The translations under genes and the position numbers were made by a program. Below, piece after piece: positions 36,174 to 48,350 of a stretch of DNA of 64,000 nt. Source of the stretch: Phallus indusiatus (taxonomy: Eukaryota > Basidiomycota > Agaricomycetes > Phallales > Phallaceae); contig JAQFWX010000061.1 of assembly GCA_027605045.1 (NCBI GenBank), positions 151,126 through 215,125 on the forward strand, written 5' to 3'. The notes under the pieces were generated by a model. It saw only the letters and a list, made by a program, of their open reading frames with translations. It ran no database searches and was not told the origin of the DNA. Every line of letters starts with the position of its first letter. Position 1 is the stretch's first letter.

Positions 36174-39100
36174 ATGCAGACGCAGACGCTGCACACAGCA
36201 CCCCTACTTCCTCACGCCCAGGGTCCCCACTCGTCCTCGACGACTGCCCTAGGAGACCGACCAATGGCGTACACGACGTACCGCCCTCACCTGCCGAGAG
36301 GTGCGCAGCAGCCCCAAATTCAGCCACGCAGCGATCTGCCCTTTGATGCGCCTAAAAGAAAGAATGTCCTACGCAAGTCGTCAAAATCGTCTTCGTCGAC
36401 AACTGTAACAACAATAGCTTCGTTCACAAGCAGCAACAGCAGCAGCAATCACAACAACTTTAGCGTCACGCCTTTTCCTATTTGCAATGAACACAACAGC
36501 CCCCCGCCCATCGAACCGGGATGCGATCCATTGCTTGACCGTTTACGATACGACTTGAGTTATCCCCCTCAACAAAAACCACTCCCATCGCCCCCGGCCG
36601 TTGCTCTACCCGAGGTCCCATTTAATCAGTTCGGCACAGATAACAACACGCTTGACGTGCATGAAATACAAGCCTCATGGTCTGACTCGGGTCACTTAAC
36701 ACGCCAAAATACATTCTCTGCACTCTTCATATCACCATCCTCGTCATCGTCCTCTTCCGAGACGGGCCATTACGATGCAGTGTACCACCATCCCCGATCC
36801 CATGCTGCTCATCCGTCTTCCCATGTTCATGCCCATCAGCAATCACATCCCATGCCACTATCCTACCATTTACCAAGTAGACGTATGCTTACAGATCGTC
36901 CGAGGTCGACAGTGCAGCTTAACAGCGATTTGGAATCTCAAGTCTCTCATTCTCACTCTATCGACTCGAACCTTACTCGCAAATCGTCTTCGTCTTGGTG
37001 GAAACGTCCCTTGGGATTGCTGGGCGACAAAAAGAATAAAGAAGACAGTCAGTATCATCTCTCAAGAGCTACTTCGCTCTCCGTGTCTGCAGAACCGAGA
37101 CCACAAGCTCGACGAATCAGAAACGAGAACGGCACTATAGCCTTGTCCTCTGCAACTTCCGAATCTGGCCACCTACCCATGTCGTCAGCAGCAAAAAATC
37201 TAGGTGGCGATTTTTCCTCGCGAGCACAACGCAAGCTCAGAAAACGTCCACCATCTGCTTGGAATCCTAACAACGCGATCTCACAAACAGACATCCCTTT
37301 CCGTCCTGTACAGCCACAGTCCGCTGCGCATCGCACGTCAGTCAACTTACCACCTGTTAATCAACGTGTCAATCAACGACGTCGTGATACGAATTCAGTG
37401 ACGCCGTTTCCTGTGCATTCTTCTTCTTCGAGCTTTGACCACTCCAGAAACCCAGATGTCTTACGATACAGGCATACCGTTTATGACGATACGGGAAGAC
37501 GGGGGTACGAATACGAGTATATGTCAAGTGGACCATCCTCGCATGTAAACACCCATTCGCACTATCAGCAATTTCACAACCGGACATTCGGAGCTACTCA
37601 TAACGCACACCTACCTTTGCACCCAGATCTCGCCGCCCAGTATATGCCAATTCCCGCGTTTAACGCTCCAGTTGATTTTCCCATACAAAACGATCGTGAA
37701 ACGCTATCGCCTGTTAATGCGTTACCTCCTTTGCCATCTGTGTCCCCTTTGCATATTCAGATACCCTGCAGTCCTACTCCACCTCCTAACTCAACGGTAA
37801 GACCCCAAGCGTTATCATTCATTCATTTAGAGTATTTTCTTAGTCTTTTTCTTACATAGCTCTCTGAGTTCGCTCGGTGTAAATCTGAGCCGGATTTAAC
37901 CATCAAAGCCTCAAATGATCGGTCTCGAATGCTTACCAGTACTAGTACCTCCAATTTTACCTCCAATGTCAATGGAACTAGATCAGAAGCGATGGTTCAA
38001 TCACCTATCGACATCAGCAGTCCGTCCGTATGTAGCTCGTCAGGTGAAGAACGAACGCCACCTCAGGTTTTATCCCCCGTTTCGTCTTCTGAAACGCGTC
38101 CTTCCTTTTTGAGAAGTCCTTCCAATCGTAGATGGACACTTGCGGTTTCGGAAACCCCTGAGAATGAGTTAGTTGAAGAGCTTGAAAGACTTCGAAGGAT
38201 TGGTTGGGCGTTGGGATTTCAAGGAGAATTGGTGAAAGTCAAGGGAGAAGAGGAGGCTATTAGGGATGGTGATTTGGATGCGGAAGTTGTCACGGAGACT
38301 AATGGAGATATTTCGGGTAGACGTCAAGTGTCGAATCCGAGTTCGAGTTCGGGAGGAGGTATACCTTCGAATGTTAAATGGAGAAAAGAGGAGATGGAGG
38401 AATGGCTTAATGCAAGAAAGGCACTTCTTGTTTGTAGGGAAATTGTCCGAACGGAGAAAACTTATCGTGAAGGATTGGAAACCTTACAACGAGGCGGGGT
38501 ACGTATCAGTTCGTATACACACAAAAAAAAAAGATAAAAATTTCTGATGGGTTATCTATTTTAGACACTTGATTCTCCTCCACCGCTATTATTGCAATAT
38601 CTACCAGCTCTTATATCGGCTTCTCGAGCGTTTAGTACAAGATTGGCGGAAGATCCGTCTGCGTGGGGTGTCAGCACTGCGTTTATGAATTGTGAAGAGA
38701 TTCTCGAAGCTGCGTTTGTTGCGTGGTCCGGTGTCGTTGGTGAATTCTTCGGAAAAAGTAACGGTCGACGTAATAATAATGGAAAACACGATAACAATAC
38801 ACGTCGTCTGGGACTAGGACTCGGACAGCCGCCGCACAACAACAAAGGACAAAGAACTGGGAGGAGAATCAGCCTTGGATTTGATCGAATTCCGTTGGTG
38901 CAGAGTTCGGCGGCAGCGGCACAGTCGTCTGGTTTGAAAAATGGAAAGAAGAATTCGCAGTCAGAGTCTGCGACGACGAGACTTCATCGGAATGCGACTA
39001 CGTCTTTTTCTAATTTGCAGGCTGCGTTGTGGAGACGGAGCACACCCAGTCTTGCGTTCAGCTCATCGGGGCAAAGTGATGTTAACGGCGCTGCTGACAT

Positions 39101-39600
39101 CGACACACCAGAAACGAACGGTGGAAACACGAAACCGTTTGATGGTGGTGGTGGTGCATTGTCGTCGTCGTCGTCATCGTCGCAAGACATGTGTTTCACC
39201 CCACCACCTGCTCCTATCTCCCGAAAATCTCGATATTTTTCTAGGAAGTTTGGGAGTAGTAGCGGGAATGACACTATTGGGAAGAACACGAAATCAGGCA
39301 ACGGTGGCGGCGGCGGTAGCGTCAAAGTTCCGTCAGTTCAAGATTTAGCTATTCAACCTGTTCAAAGAGTGGTTAGATATGTACTATTGTACAAAGGTAA
39401 GTCTTTGGCAAATTGTCTTGATACTTTTACTTTTTTTCCCCTTTGAATACCCTTTCTGATACACTTTTTCTCCAGATTTATTCAATTCGACTCCGGAAAC
39501 ATCTCCTTCTCGGGCATTAGTCGAACGTGCGCTTGAAGGAGCATCGCGTATCGCTCAAAGATGCAACCGTGCACAAGACAATGCCGCCTTCCTCCTCTAA
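36174..39600 (+). CDS. DH-domain Rho guanine nucleotide exchange factor
   Basis: Four exons (36174-37796, 37860-38498, 38565-39396, 39476-39600) give about 1072 residues. The N-terminal 700 are low-complexity (Ser, His, Pro, Asn). The DH (RhoGEF) domain starts at RKALLVCREIVRTEKTYREGLE. It continues through LLQYLPALISASRAFSTRL and FVAWSGVVGEFF, is interrupted by about 200 residues of Asn/Gly/Ser-rich sequence, and resumes with VQDLAIQPVQRVVRYVLLYKDL. The last motif is the conserved CR3 helix that contacts Rho GTPases. The protein ends 40 residues later (AQDNAAFLL) with no PH domain. The N-terminal start is the first in-frame ATG after a pyrimidine-rich leader; its context is weak. Confidence 0.88.
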
Positions 39601-40312
39601 AGAATCTTCTCTAAAGAATCCTTAACCACAATTTATCCATCATTTTCTTGTCCTCATCATGTCCTCATACTTTCAATCATCTTTCATCACGATACATACA
39701 TACATATGTCCTACACGCCGCGCCACATTTATTGATGATATATTTCATCTACCATTTGCATCTACCCTCACCCTTTTTTTTATTTCTCACCACATTTAAA
39801 CCTTCATGTTGTATGATTTTTCTTTTCCATTTTCAATCGCATACACTCCGTTCACCCTCACCATTTTCGTTTTCTTGCATATTATTTCAGAAATTTCAAA
39901 CATGCGATATGTAAATGTACTACAACTACATTTTTTTGTTTCATCTCTTTCGCTCGCCGATGTGTCGATATCGATGTGCCAATCTATTTAGTTTTATCAA
40001 TTGCCTAGGTTGTGTATTTTACGGTACTGATAGCTTTTTTCGAAAATGTGGATATAGATTTATTTTTAAATTTCGTCGAGATTTGTGGACTATTACGGAA
40101 AACACACTCTAAGTACGTTTGAATTTGAATTTGAAATTTGAAATTTGGTACTCGATACCGATTAGTCTTGTGTGCATATATCTATTTGTGAATCCAACGC
40201 TATATCTATGAGAACTCGTTCACTGATAATTTGACTTCATTTATTAATGGTACTCGCATAAAGGTAAAACTGTTTATCTTCATTACAATAAAAATATTAT
40301 CTACTAATTTGA
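39601..40312. other. Convergent 3' intergenic region
   Basis: T-rich on the + strand (3' flank of the RhoGEF gene), with AT-rich sequence and several AATAAA-like hexamers toward 40290. No gene recognised. Confidence 0.6.
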
Positions 40313-42128
40313 TCAGAAATCGATATCATCATCTTCATCCAACTGAAGATCAAGGCCAGGAGACACCTCTCGCCATTCTCCGATAATCTGTTCGTCAGGA
40401 ACACCCCTATTAACATCCTCTTTTCCTTGTGCGTCATCAGTCATATCATATGATTCGCCTAAATCAGCCCAAATCTCCATATCAGCTAAACTCCAGTCTT
40501 GTGATACAAGAAGCTCTGATGGAGGCTCAAAATCAGATGTGGAGTTATCCCAGCCATATAACGCTCGGTATTCGTTCATCTCGTTTTCACTCCGGAACAT
40601 GTCCTCGAATTCTCCTTCGCCGAATAATTCGTCGTCTTGAATCAAGGCTTCTCCGCCGCGTTCGTTGACTAATAGTTGTAGTCGCGAGTAATGTTTGTCT
40701 CCGGGTAATACGGAAGATGTTAAAATCGATTTCGTCAAACCGGTTGAATCCTTTGATCGTTTGGTGCTTGTTTCGTGAGATAATGGGTGGTGAATAGATA
40801 ATAAGGATAAGGAAGCAATATCCAACTGAGATAGCGGTTTTCCCTTTAACATCGGCTGAACGAGTCTCATTGACCTGAATCGTTGACAAGGCTGATCCTC
40901 ACGTTTCCTCTTCTGACCAATTTGAGGAGAAGAAGGTTCTGCGGGTTCTGCGACTTCTAGACATACGACAGGTGCATCATTGGTGTCTTTATTTTCCCGA
41001 GCTTTAAGTAACCCGATCCGAAACCGAACGATTTCTTTGATACCCAAAGCGACAACATGTCTATGACTGGTTTTGCGTCTTTTTTTCGATGCTAGGTTAT
41101 CGGGATCGCGAGAAGACGAAAGCCATGGTACATCCGCCATCCAGCTCGATATAACCTCTAGTATGGCGTTGTATTGTGCGGTGATGAGATCTTTCCTCGC
41201 ACCAACCCTTCTAGCCAGTTCTTTAACCAACAACGGGTGCGATGGAATACAGTCGGCACTTTGACCTTCGAGAGCGACCAAGAATATAGCGCAAGTCATA
41301 GATAGAGGAGATGAACTGAGGGGAAGTTCGTCGATCTGGGCAATTAACGGCACAAGAGATGAAGCTAGTCGCATAGTTTGTAATAATGAAACATTGCCAA
41401 GAAACGTACATAGGTTCTTAGGGAAAGGCGTGTTTGGCATGTTCTTTAGCTCCATGACATACGTTTGAATGCTCGCGAGAAGTGCTAGGGGATCTAGAGG
41501 CGGCAGTTTGATGTCTAGGATATCAGAAATCTGAATTATGTTTCGGAAAAGCGACGTGGAAGGAATATCGAGCATTGCCTATGAAAGTAGCGATTTAAGA
41601 CATGCCCAAGAAATGTTAGAAAGAAAACATACTGAGAGATCTTTGAGTAAAACTCCTTTCTTGCTCTCCCGCAGGACGATCGCAATGCATACTCCAGCCA
41701 CTAGGACTGCCTTCTTTCCCCATCTAAAAGGACGAAGAGCTCTCGTTCGACTAAATAATGCACAAGCACGTTCTGATAATCCCGGACACGCGAGACGTTT
41801 CAATACAGTGCCAATATATTGGTGCATGGCACGCTGTAATCAAACCATTAAAAGCAGATCCCCAATAAATGTAGTGAAAGCTCCGTACCATATTTCTTGT
41901 ATCACGTTCTTCTTTATCATACCCTCCAGAAAGATTAGCTCCTACACGCCGAAGACTTTTCAAAGTCGTCGGTCCGAAATAAAAGGACGAGCCCGCCGCT
42001 TCTCCATCCCAGTCGTCGCGAAGAATAGTCTGACTGACAACTTTTCCGCAATTTGTACAGACTATCGCCTGTGCTGTATCATCAAATTCTGTGAGACCGT
42101 TACAATTGGGTTCGTCGCATCGACCCAT
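40313..42128 (-). CDS. TFIIB-type zinc-ribbon protein, Brf-like (TFIIIB subunit candidate)
   Basis: Three exons, starting at ATG 42128. The N-terminus is a zinc ribbon: RCDEPNCNG (C-x4-C), then IVCTNCGKVV (C-x2-C). It is followed by the B-reader-like segment GSSFYFGPTTLKSLRRVGAN. Exons 2 and 3 carry helical cyclin-fold-like sequence (RWGKKAVLVAGVCIAIVLRES; IPSTSLFRNI). The tail is acidic and ends QLDEDDDIDF. The layout matches TFIIB-related factors, most likely the RNA polymerase III factor Brf. The C-terminal Brf homology block was not recognised, so the paralogue assignment stays open. C-x4-C is wider than the usual C-x2-C of this ribbon. Confidence 0.75.
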
Positions 42129-42339
42129 ATAGAGTTACAAGTAAGGGCATTGGCAGCCTGAAGCTCGCCGCCACAAGCTTTTGAACGCGTTCGTAAGCGC
42201 GGAAATAAATAACTAACGGCGATGACGGCATACAAGCACTGTCAAGGACTTGCTCGCAAAAGCGACCACGCTGTATGTTTTAATAAATAAATTATTTGAC
42301 TATGACCAGTACCCGGTTTAAATACAATAGTGTGTGATT

Positions 42340-44716
42340 CTAATTTTTAATATTTTCACGTTTAAATGCTTTTCTTTTATCCCGGAGTAGACAATAATCT
42401 CCGAAAGAGTTCTTTTCTGACCATGAAGACGTAGGAAGCCATAATGTACGGGTTAGAAGAGACGAATGAGCCGCGTCGAGAAACGGAGTGCAGAAAACAC
42501 GATCCCATACGTCTGAATTGACGGCGTATCGAGGTTCGTGAGCTGACACTCGGGGATGTTCGGGAAAGTCTAGGTCTATTAAATAATCGCAAGTCGAAAC
42601 GTCCACCTGAGATGTAGATTAGGAAAAGAAATATCGGAAAAGAACTAGAGTGCGTACATATTGGCCTTTCTCTTCTTTATTCATGTCATTTAATCCAGAG
42701 GGTATGACCTTCGTGGCGTCACGTTTCCAGAGACGCTCTTGCTGCCCTGAACTAGAGAGGAAATTTCTCGGAAGTAGCCCATTGAATTCACTTTTGATGA
42801 ATTGCACATCGACGCCATCTGGAACGAGGTAGTGACCGGGAAACCTATACCACTCTTTGCCCAGACAGACCCTAAGATTAAGCTCTTTAACAGACGATAG
42901 ATCAATCGAAGCGAGTTCTTCGGGGGAGACGTTTTCGGATGAACTTGGAAGATTGATAAGTCCTGTGACGTTTAAAAGACGGGGCAGCTCTTTAGCTTCG
43001 AAATGATATACAACGTCTAATGGAGCATGATAATAATGCTGTAGCGCCAGTATCCTAGAAACGGACAGTGCGATTGACGAGACAATAGTAAAGGTAGTCA
43101 ATGTTCTGAAAATTGGCGATTTCGAAGCCTATTGTCATGTGGTTGATTCATGTGGAAAAAAAGAGTGAGAAATTATCAAAGAAGCTTACACGATAAGGCG
43201 ATTTCGTTATCGCGATGAACGAAGCCTCCATCCAGCCTTTGACTAGATAAAGTGTGACTGAGGCGTTGAAACAGATGAAGGGGTATATTGGGAACATGAA
43301 CCGTTCTTCCTTATGAGGCTGGGCGGATAGTGTGAATAGCCACAGGTACATGGGCATCAGTCGAACAGCAATCAACGTGACAGGGGAGCTTTGGTCGGGG
43401 CCAGGTTTTTTAAGTCCAAGGCGTTTCCTGTCGAACACGTATGTGACAAAAAGTGAAGGTAGAGAAAGGAGTGCAAGAGGAAGAACAATATTAAAATTGA
43501 GCAATAGATTCAAGAAATAGAAAGAGAAGGGTTCAGAGCCATATAGATCTGGGCCACGTTCTGCACCTCCGAAGATATTGTACTTGATTATGTTCCAAGG
43601 TGTGATAACTAATTTGCCGTAAGCCGTGGAATCGATGAAAACAACGGGAATCTGCACGATGATCAGAAAAGGACTTCCCGCGCAAACCTCGAACTCACGA
43701 ATATTGCGGAAGCAGCTAATCCACAAGTGATGAGTCTTTGTAACCGCTTAAGCTGCCAACGTCTATGTAGTTCCGGCGGAATCCGATCCAAGCCATACAC
43801 AAATAGTTCCTCTATAACAAAAGGTACTGAGACTAGTAGAGAAAACGGCCATCCCACAATAGCTCCTGTAGCGAACGCAAGAACCGCCAGTAAAGTTCGC
43901 CGGTTATTAGACATGCTCGGAAGTTGGAAGAAGTAAGCAGAAGCGAATGTATTTGCATACATTGCAAAAGACGAAGGCAGGAACGCTGCCGTAACTGTAA
44001 GTATCATTATGAGCGAGTCAAAAAGTAGGATTACCAGTTGACGCATTCCACATTCCAGCGCTGAATAGGAGCATAAATAACATATACCTCCCAACGCGAT
44101 CGTTCAAAGTGACGGAAACTGTGCGGTAGAATTTGGCTTCACAATATGTAGTAACGACTGCAAGACAGATGCGAACAGCGAAGAATACTTGACGCTAGAA
44201 TGGTTTGAGAATCGTGGTCAACCGAAAAGTCTTGACAAAACATTACCTTGTCTAAGGAAAGTAAACGAGTGGACAGCCACACGGGCAATAAGTGAAAAAC
44301 GATATAGGTCCAGCTTCTTATAGCGTATTGTGGGGACAGCTCCCATGTTTGAAAAGCAAACCCTCGATCCAAATAATGCAGCGGCTCCCAGAAGTTATAG
44401 ACTGAAATACCGATGTAAGAAGCAAGGAACAGTACAATGCAAACTTTAGAGAACCTTCATCGCAGTCCTGTATATTCGAGTACATTGCTGCGCTAAACCG
44501 AAGCAGAAGTATCATTCGGAATGCCAAAGATAAACTCGGTGTCCATGGTGCTCTCGCAGTTCTGTTCCAAATGAATGTCAAGGGAAAGAACAAAAGAAAG
44601 ACAGAAGATCACCTTCTCAGCTGATCTTGCAATATTCCCTGGTGTCTAAGCTTTGGAGGATTGCTCTTTGGTGGATCGGGCTTGCTCAATCGTATGTGCT
44701 GAACATTTGCTGCCAT
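42340..44716 (-). CDS. ALG9: ALG9 alpha-1,2-mannosyltransferase
   Basis: ER multi-pass GT22 glycosyltransferase that adds alpha-1,2-mannose from dolichol-P-mannose to the lipid-linked oligosaccharide for N-glycosylation. The start ATG 44716 gives MAANVQHIRLSKPDP. The first lumenal loop has the family signature YSNIQDCDEVYNFWEPLHYL. Later motifs are WELSPQYAIRSW, AIVGWPFSLLVSVPF, and KEERFMFPIYP preceded by QPH. The soluble C-terminal part is VCLGKEWYRFPGHYLVP, FIKSEFNGLLPRNF, then DYLIDLDFPEHP and PFLDAAHSS. The gene ends in basic residues at 42340 and is about 320 bp from the divergent deacetylase gene. Confidence 0.95.
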
Positions 44717-45034
44717 ATCCCCGTTGTGAATGAGATCACGGGATTTTCGTATTACCTAAGCTGCATTTATAATGATCATTCATTCTCTCAACACCGAAGA
44801 TCGTGGCAAGGCAGAGACTTAGCACATGTGAACTTTATATTTGCAGGGAAAGAGTCCGGGATTTTGTGGGAACTAATCTCACTTGGGCACAAAAATTCGC
44901 AGAAAAGAAGCACCAGGGTATGCAATTACGCGCACGCTAGATAAACACGATTCAGTCTTATCGGCCCGTTTCAATATTCGATAATATATATCTATACTAC
45001 TTCCAATCGTTTTTATCCCATCTTAGTTTCAGCA
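44717..45034. promoter_or_regulatory. Divergent promoter region, ALG9 and deacetylase
   Basis: Only 318 bp between two divergent start codons. A TATATATC run lies near 44984-44991, about 45 bp upstream of the deacetylase ATG. Confidence 0.5.
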
Positions 45035-46666
45035 ATGACCCGCAGAGTTTTAGTTGGATTTGGTGTAGACGTTGATGCAGTAGCTGGCTGGTGAGTTATG
45101 CATGTTTCTATGTCCATTCTTCAAAACTCATCGACTGCCACTGCTTAGGTTGGGATCCTATGGAGGCGAAGATTCGCCTCTAGATATCTCTCGAGTAAAT
45201 TAAACCTATCTTTACACAAATTGTTCCGTGAATCGCGTCCACGTAGGGCATGTATGCCGGCGAAGTCGGTGTCCCTCGGTTGTTGAAGCTATTCGACAAG
45301 TATAAGATTAAGACAACTTGGTTTATTCCAGGCGAGTCAGACAACGTATTTAATTTCCAATCGGTGCTACGTCAGTGAATAGGTCATAGTCTTGAAACCT
45401 TTCCTGAGCAAATGGCTGCGGTCAGAGATGCTGGCCATGAAATGTAAGTGATGAATGCTAAGTCTAAAAGTGGAGTAAGCTCAGCGGCTCATCTTTATTA
45501 GAGGCCTTCACGGATATTCTCACGAGGCAAGTTCTTTTCACCTGTATTTCAATTGAACTTTTGAAGACCTAGATGTAGAACCCTGTGTCGATGACTGTGG
45601 ATCAACAGAAGGACATTCTTGACTATACATACAAGTTGCTCACAGACTTTTGTGGTGGCATTCCTCCCAAAGGAAGTGTCGCACCGTGGTGGGAGACCAG
45701 TAAAGAAGGGTCTAAACTCTTACTTGAGAAAGGAATAGAGTACGGTATGACTTTCGTAATACAGCCTTTTCAGTACCAAACTTTACCGTCTATTTTAAAA
45801 CGTAGATCATTCGAACATGGCGCATGACTGTCAAGTACGGTAACAATCCATTCTTTTTTGATAAGAAAATTAAAGTTCGTTACCAAGGCATATTACCTAC
45901 GGGACGAAGATACTTGGCTTAAAATCAATTATTCACAAAAGCCGGACACTTGGATGCGGCCCTTGTCTCGAGGGAACGGGACGGGTCTCGTTGAGATTCC
46001 TGCAAATTGGTATCTAGACGACCTGCCTCCTATGATGTATGTGCTCTCCGATTCAATCTCTTTTTGAAATTAATGAAGCTACTGCTGTTTCAAGGTTTAT
46101 AAAAAGCTCGCCAAATTCTCATGGATGGGTAAAGATTTCTAAGCATTATTGACCAGTGGGAAACTAACGCAAAGAGAAGGTTAATGCTCGAGACGTTGAA
46201 CAGCTATGGAAGGATACCTTTTCGTATTGTTATAGGTATGTTCTGGTGTGGTGGTGCAGTACCATGCTGAACCAATACATACAGGGAGGAAGACGGTGTG
46301 TAAACGTTGTGGATCTCTAAGCTCCACTCCTTTAACTGGTATTCGAATAGATTTTATATTCCCTATAACCATTCATCCCGATGTCAGCGGGTACGTCCGA
46401 CTTCGCCTTTATGCTCCGAATATACATAGCCTGACAACAAATCAGTCGACCACATGTCTTGTTGATGCTGGTATGTGAATATCAGATCCATGCTAGCAGC
46501 ACATTTGATGAATTGAATGCATGAATAGGAACGCTTCATTGAATGGATCAACACTCATGAACACGTTCATTGGGTCCCCATGATTGAGATGGCAAATGAG
46601 TTCAGGGAGAAGAACAAGCCTCAGCCGGGCGCTTTGATGCCAAAGGGAATGTCGGTCCCCAAATAA
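45035..46666 (+). CDS. PgdA-type polysaccharide deacetylase (NodB homology domain)
   Basis: Fourteen exons sum to 921 nt (306 residues). Motif 1 [20 protein letters not shown] provides the catalytic and metal Asp. Other family motifs are [32 protein letters not shown] (metal His), [52 protein letters not shown] and [20 protein letters not shown]. The sequence pattern and length match the PgdA/HP0310 and cyclic-imide-hydrolase-like branch of bacterial deacetylases, without signal peptide, so it is probably cytosolic. Two introns are GC-AG (45332-45382, 45527-45578) and exon 11 is 11 nt (46285-46295). It removes N-acetyl or related groups in the family; the fungal substrate is unknown. Confidence 0.92.
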
Positions 46667-48350
46667 TGAAAGCAAATTGACTGATTCCGGTTTGTCCGGT
46701 TTCCTCAATTGATATGCGTCCTTATAGCTCACACACGATCTACAGGAGATCAAGTTTTTGAGTATCGTTGTTTTTATCGTTGCCGCGGCCATGGAAGATT
46801 GTAGCCATTTTTAGCAAATTTCAATTGAATTTGGTTCACCAATCATCCGTCAAAGCAAAAAAAGACCAACAAATCAGGCTGAACGAGGTACCTCTTGAAC
46901 TACAATTTCATGAAAATGTCTGTCAACAATTCCGAAGACGGATAGAGTTATCATCGGATGAGAGGTAAATTATTGCATTCCGTAAAGCCCTTCAAGATTT
47001 TCACAGAAAAATACAGGGCGAGAAGATCCGAGTCCATGTGGTTGAGCGCAGAAAGATCCACGAGAATAGTGCTAAATTTTACATCCAGTAAATGACACCA
47101 CGCGGAACGGCGGGGCCTGACGAGACGCGAGCGAATGGGAATTTGAAATTCCAGCATTATACATGGGGTTCAAAATTTTTCGCTTGGAAAAAAGATTCGA
47201 GGTGCACTATATCGTGCTGATTAGTGCGTTAGTGCCAATGAGAGAACAAACGGAGAAATCGCTTGCTCTAGTTCAATAATAGGCCCAATTCACAGTCTGG
47301 CACGAAATTTGACTCTCTCGCAAACGCCAAAAAAAGAAATCGCTGTCCGAGACTGCGCATTTGATGCAAATCTCAACGGATCTTTCTAAGTTGGTTGAGG
47401 TAGTAACGAGGAAGCCTCAGTGCGATACCGATTCAAGTGCACCGGCATAGCTTGCGCAAACTTCATCCAGTCATATATTACGCCGGCGTGTATACCAATC
47501 TCAATCGGAACTGCTTTGGCAACGATGCTACGAAATGGGAACTTTATTTGTTGTCCTGCCAGTCAATATCATTAACAAAGATTGAATGCGGCACGGTTGA
47601 TAAAGCGAAGATGTCTTCAGTCAACTAGCACTGCTTGGATGCTTGGATTCGAAGGTATCAATCAGCCTTTTATGTACTTGGCACTGTATTCAAGTTGATT
47701 CTCACCAGAAAAAATGAGCTGAGATGAGTTCTTAAATCCGAAGAGAATAGTGGTTGATATGCATCAACAACGACAGCTGTCTGGCTGGGCTTTCGGAATG
47801 ACTTGACATATTTCAGTGACTGGTGGCCGGTGGCTGTTGATTGGTGCATTTTCCGTGACAGTGCGTGACACGGTTCCTAAATCAGGCAGCAGTTGGTTGT
47901 TCGTCAGGACGTGCACACGATCAAGATGTGAATTTTTTCAAAAGAAGCCTGCATCTAAAAAAACATTCTCATTAACTAATCTGAGCGTGGCGCTGGGTCG
48001 AAGAAAAAAAAAAGAAGCTTACTCCTAGGTCTATATCAGAACCCTTAATAGAGTCCGCCCAGGAGACGTCGCTGACATGGTTTGCACCTGACCAATATCT
48101 CCTTTTCCCTTCAAAAGAAGATTTTATCTTTATCCCCTCATTTTGCTGATCGTTTCTCCATCTTTCTCAATTTGTTCCCAGTCAGCTGTGCAAGTCGCCT
48201 AGCAGGGTGATATTGCACATCGCAAGTGCCAAAGCGTAGTTGGATTGTGGTTGCGACTTCTAGTTGTCAACGAGATATTATCTGGTTCACAATATTTTCC
48301 AGCTCATAAGTTTCTCCTCCCTACTATCCCGGAAATTTGCAAGAGCTGCA
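46667..48350. other. Intergenic region, no gene recognised
   Basis: About 1.7 kb between two same-strand genes. Only short, motif-free frames are present. The part before 48351 is pyrimidine-rich on the + strand (48100-48200), fitting a promoter. Confidence 0.55.

Noticed and set aside
37055..37345. Antisense frames across the RhoGEF first exon
   Set aside because: Shadow frames of the Ser/His-rich coding sequence on the + strand.
45332..45578. Deacetylase locus as a broken gene because of frame breaks
   Set aside because: All breaks are resolved by introns (two with GC donors) and the 14 exons sum to 921 nt with family motifs intact.
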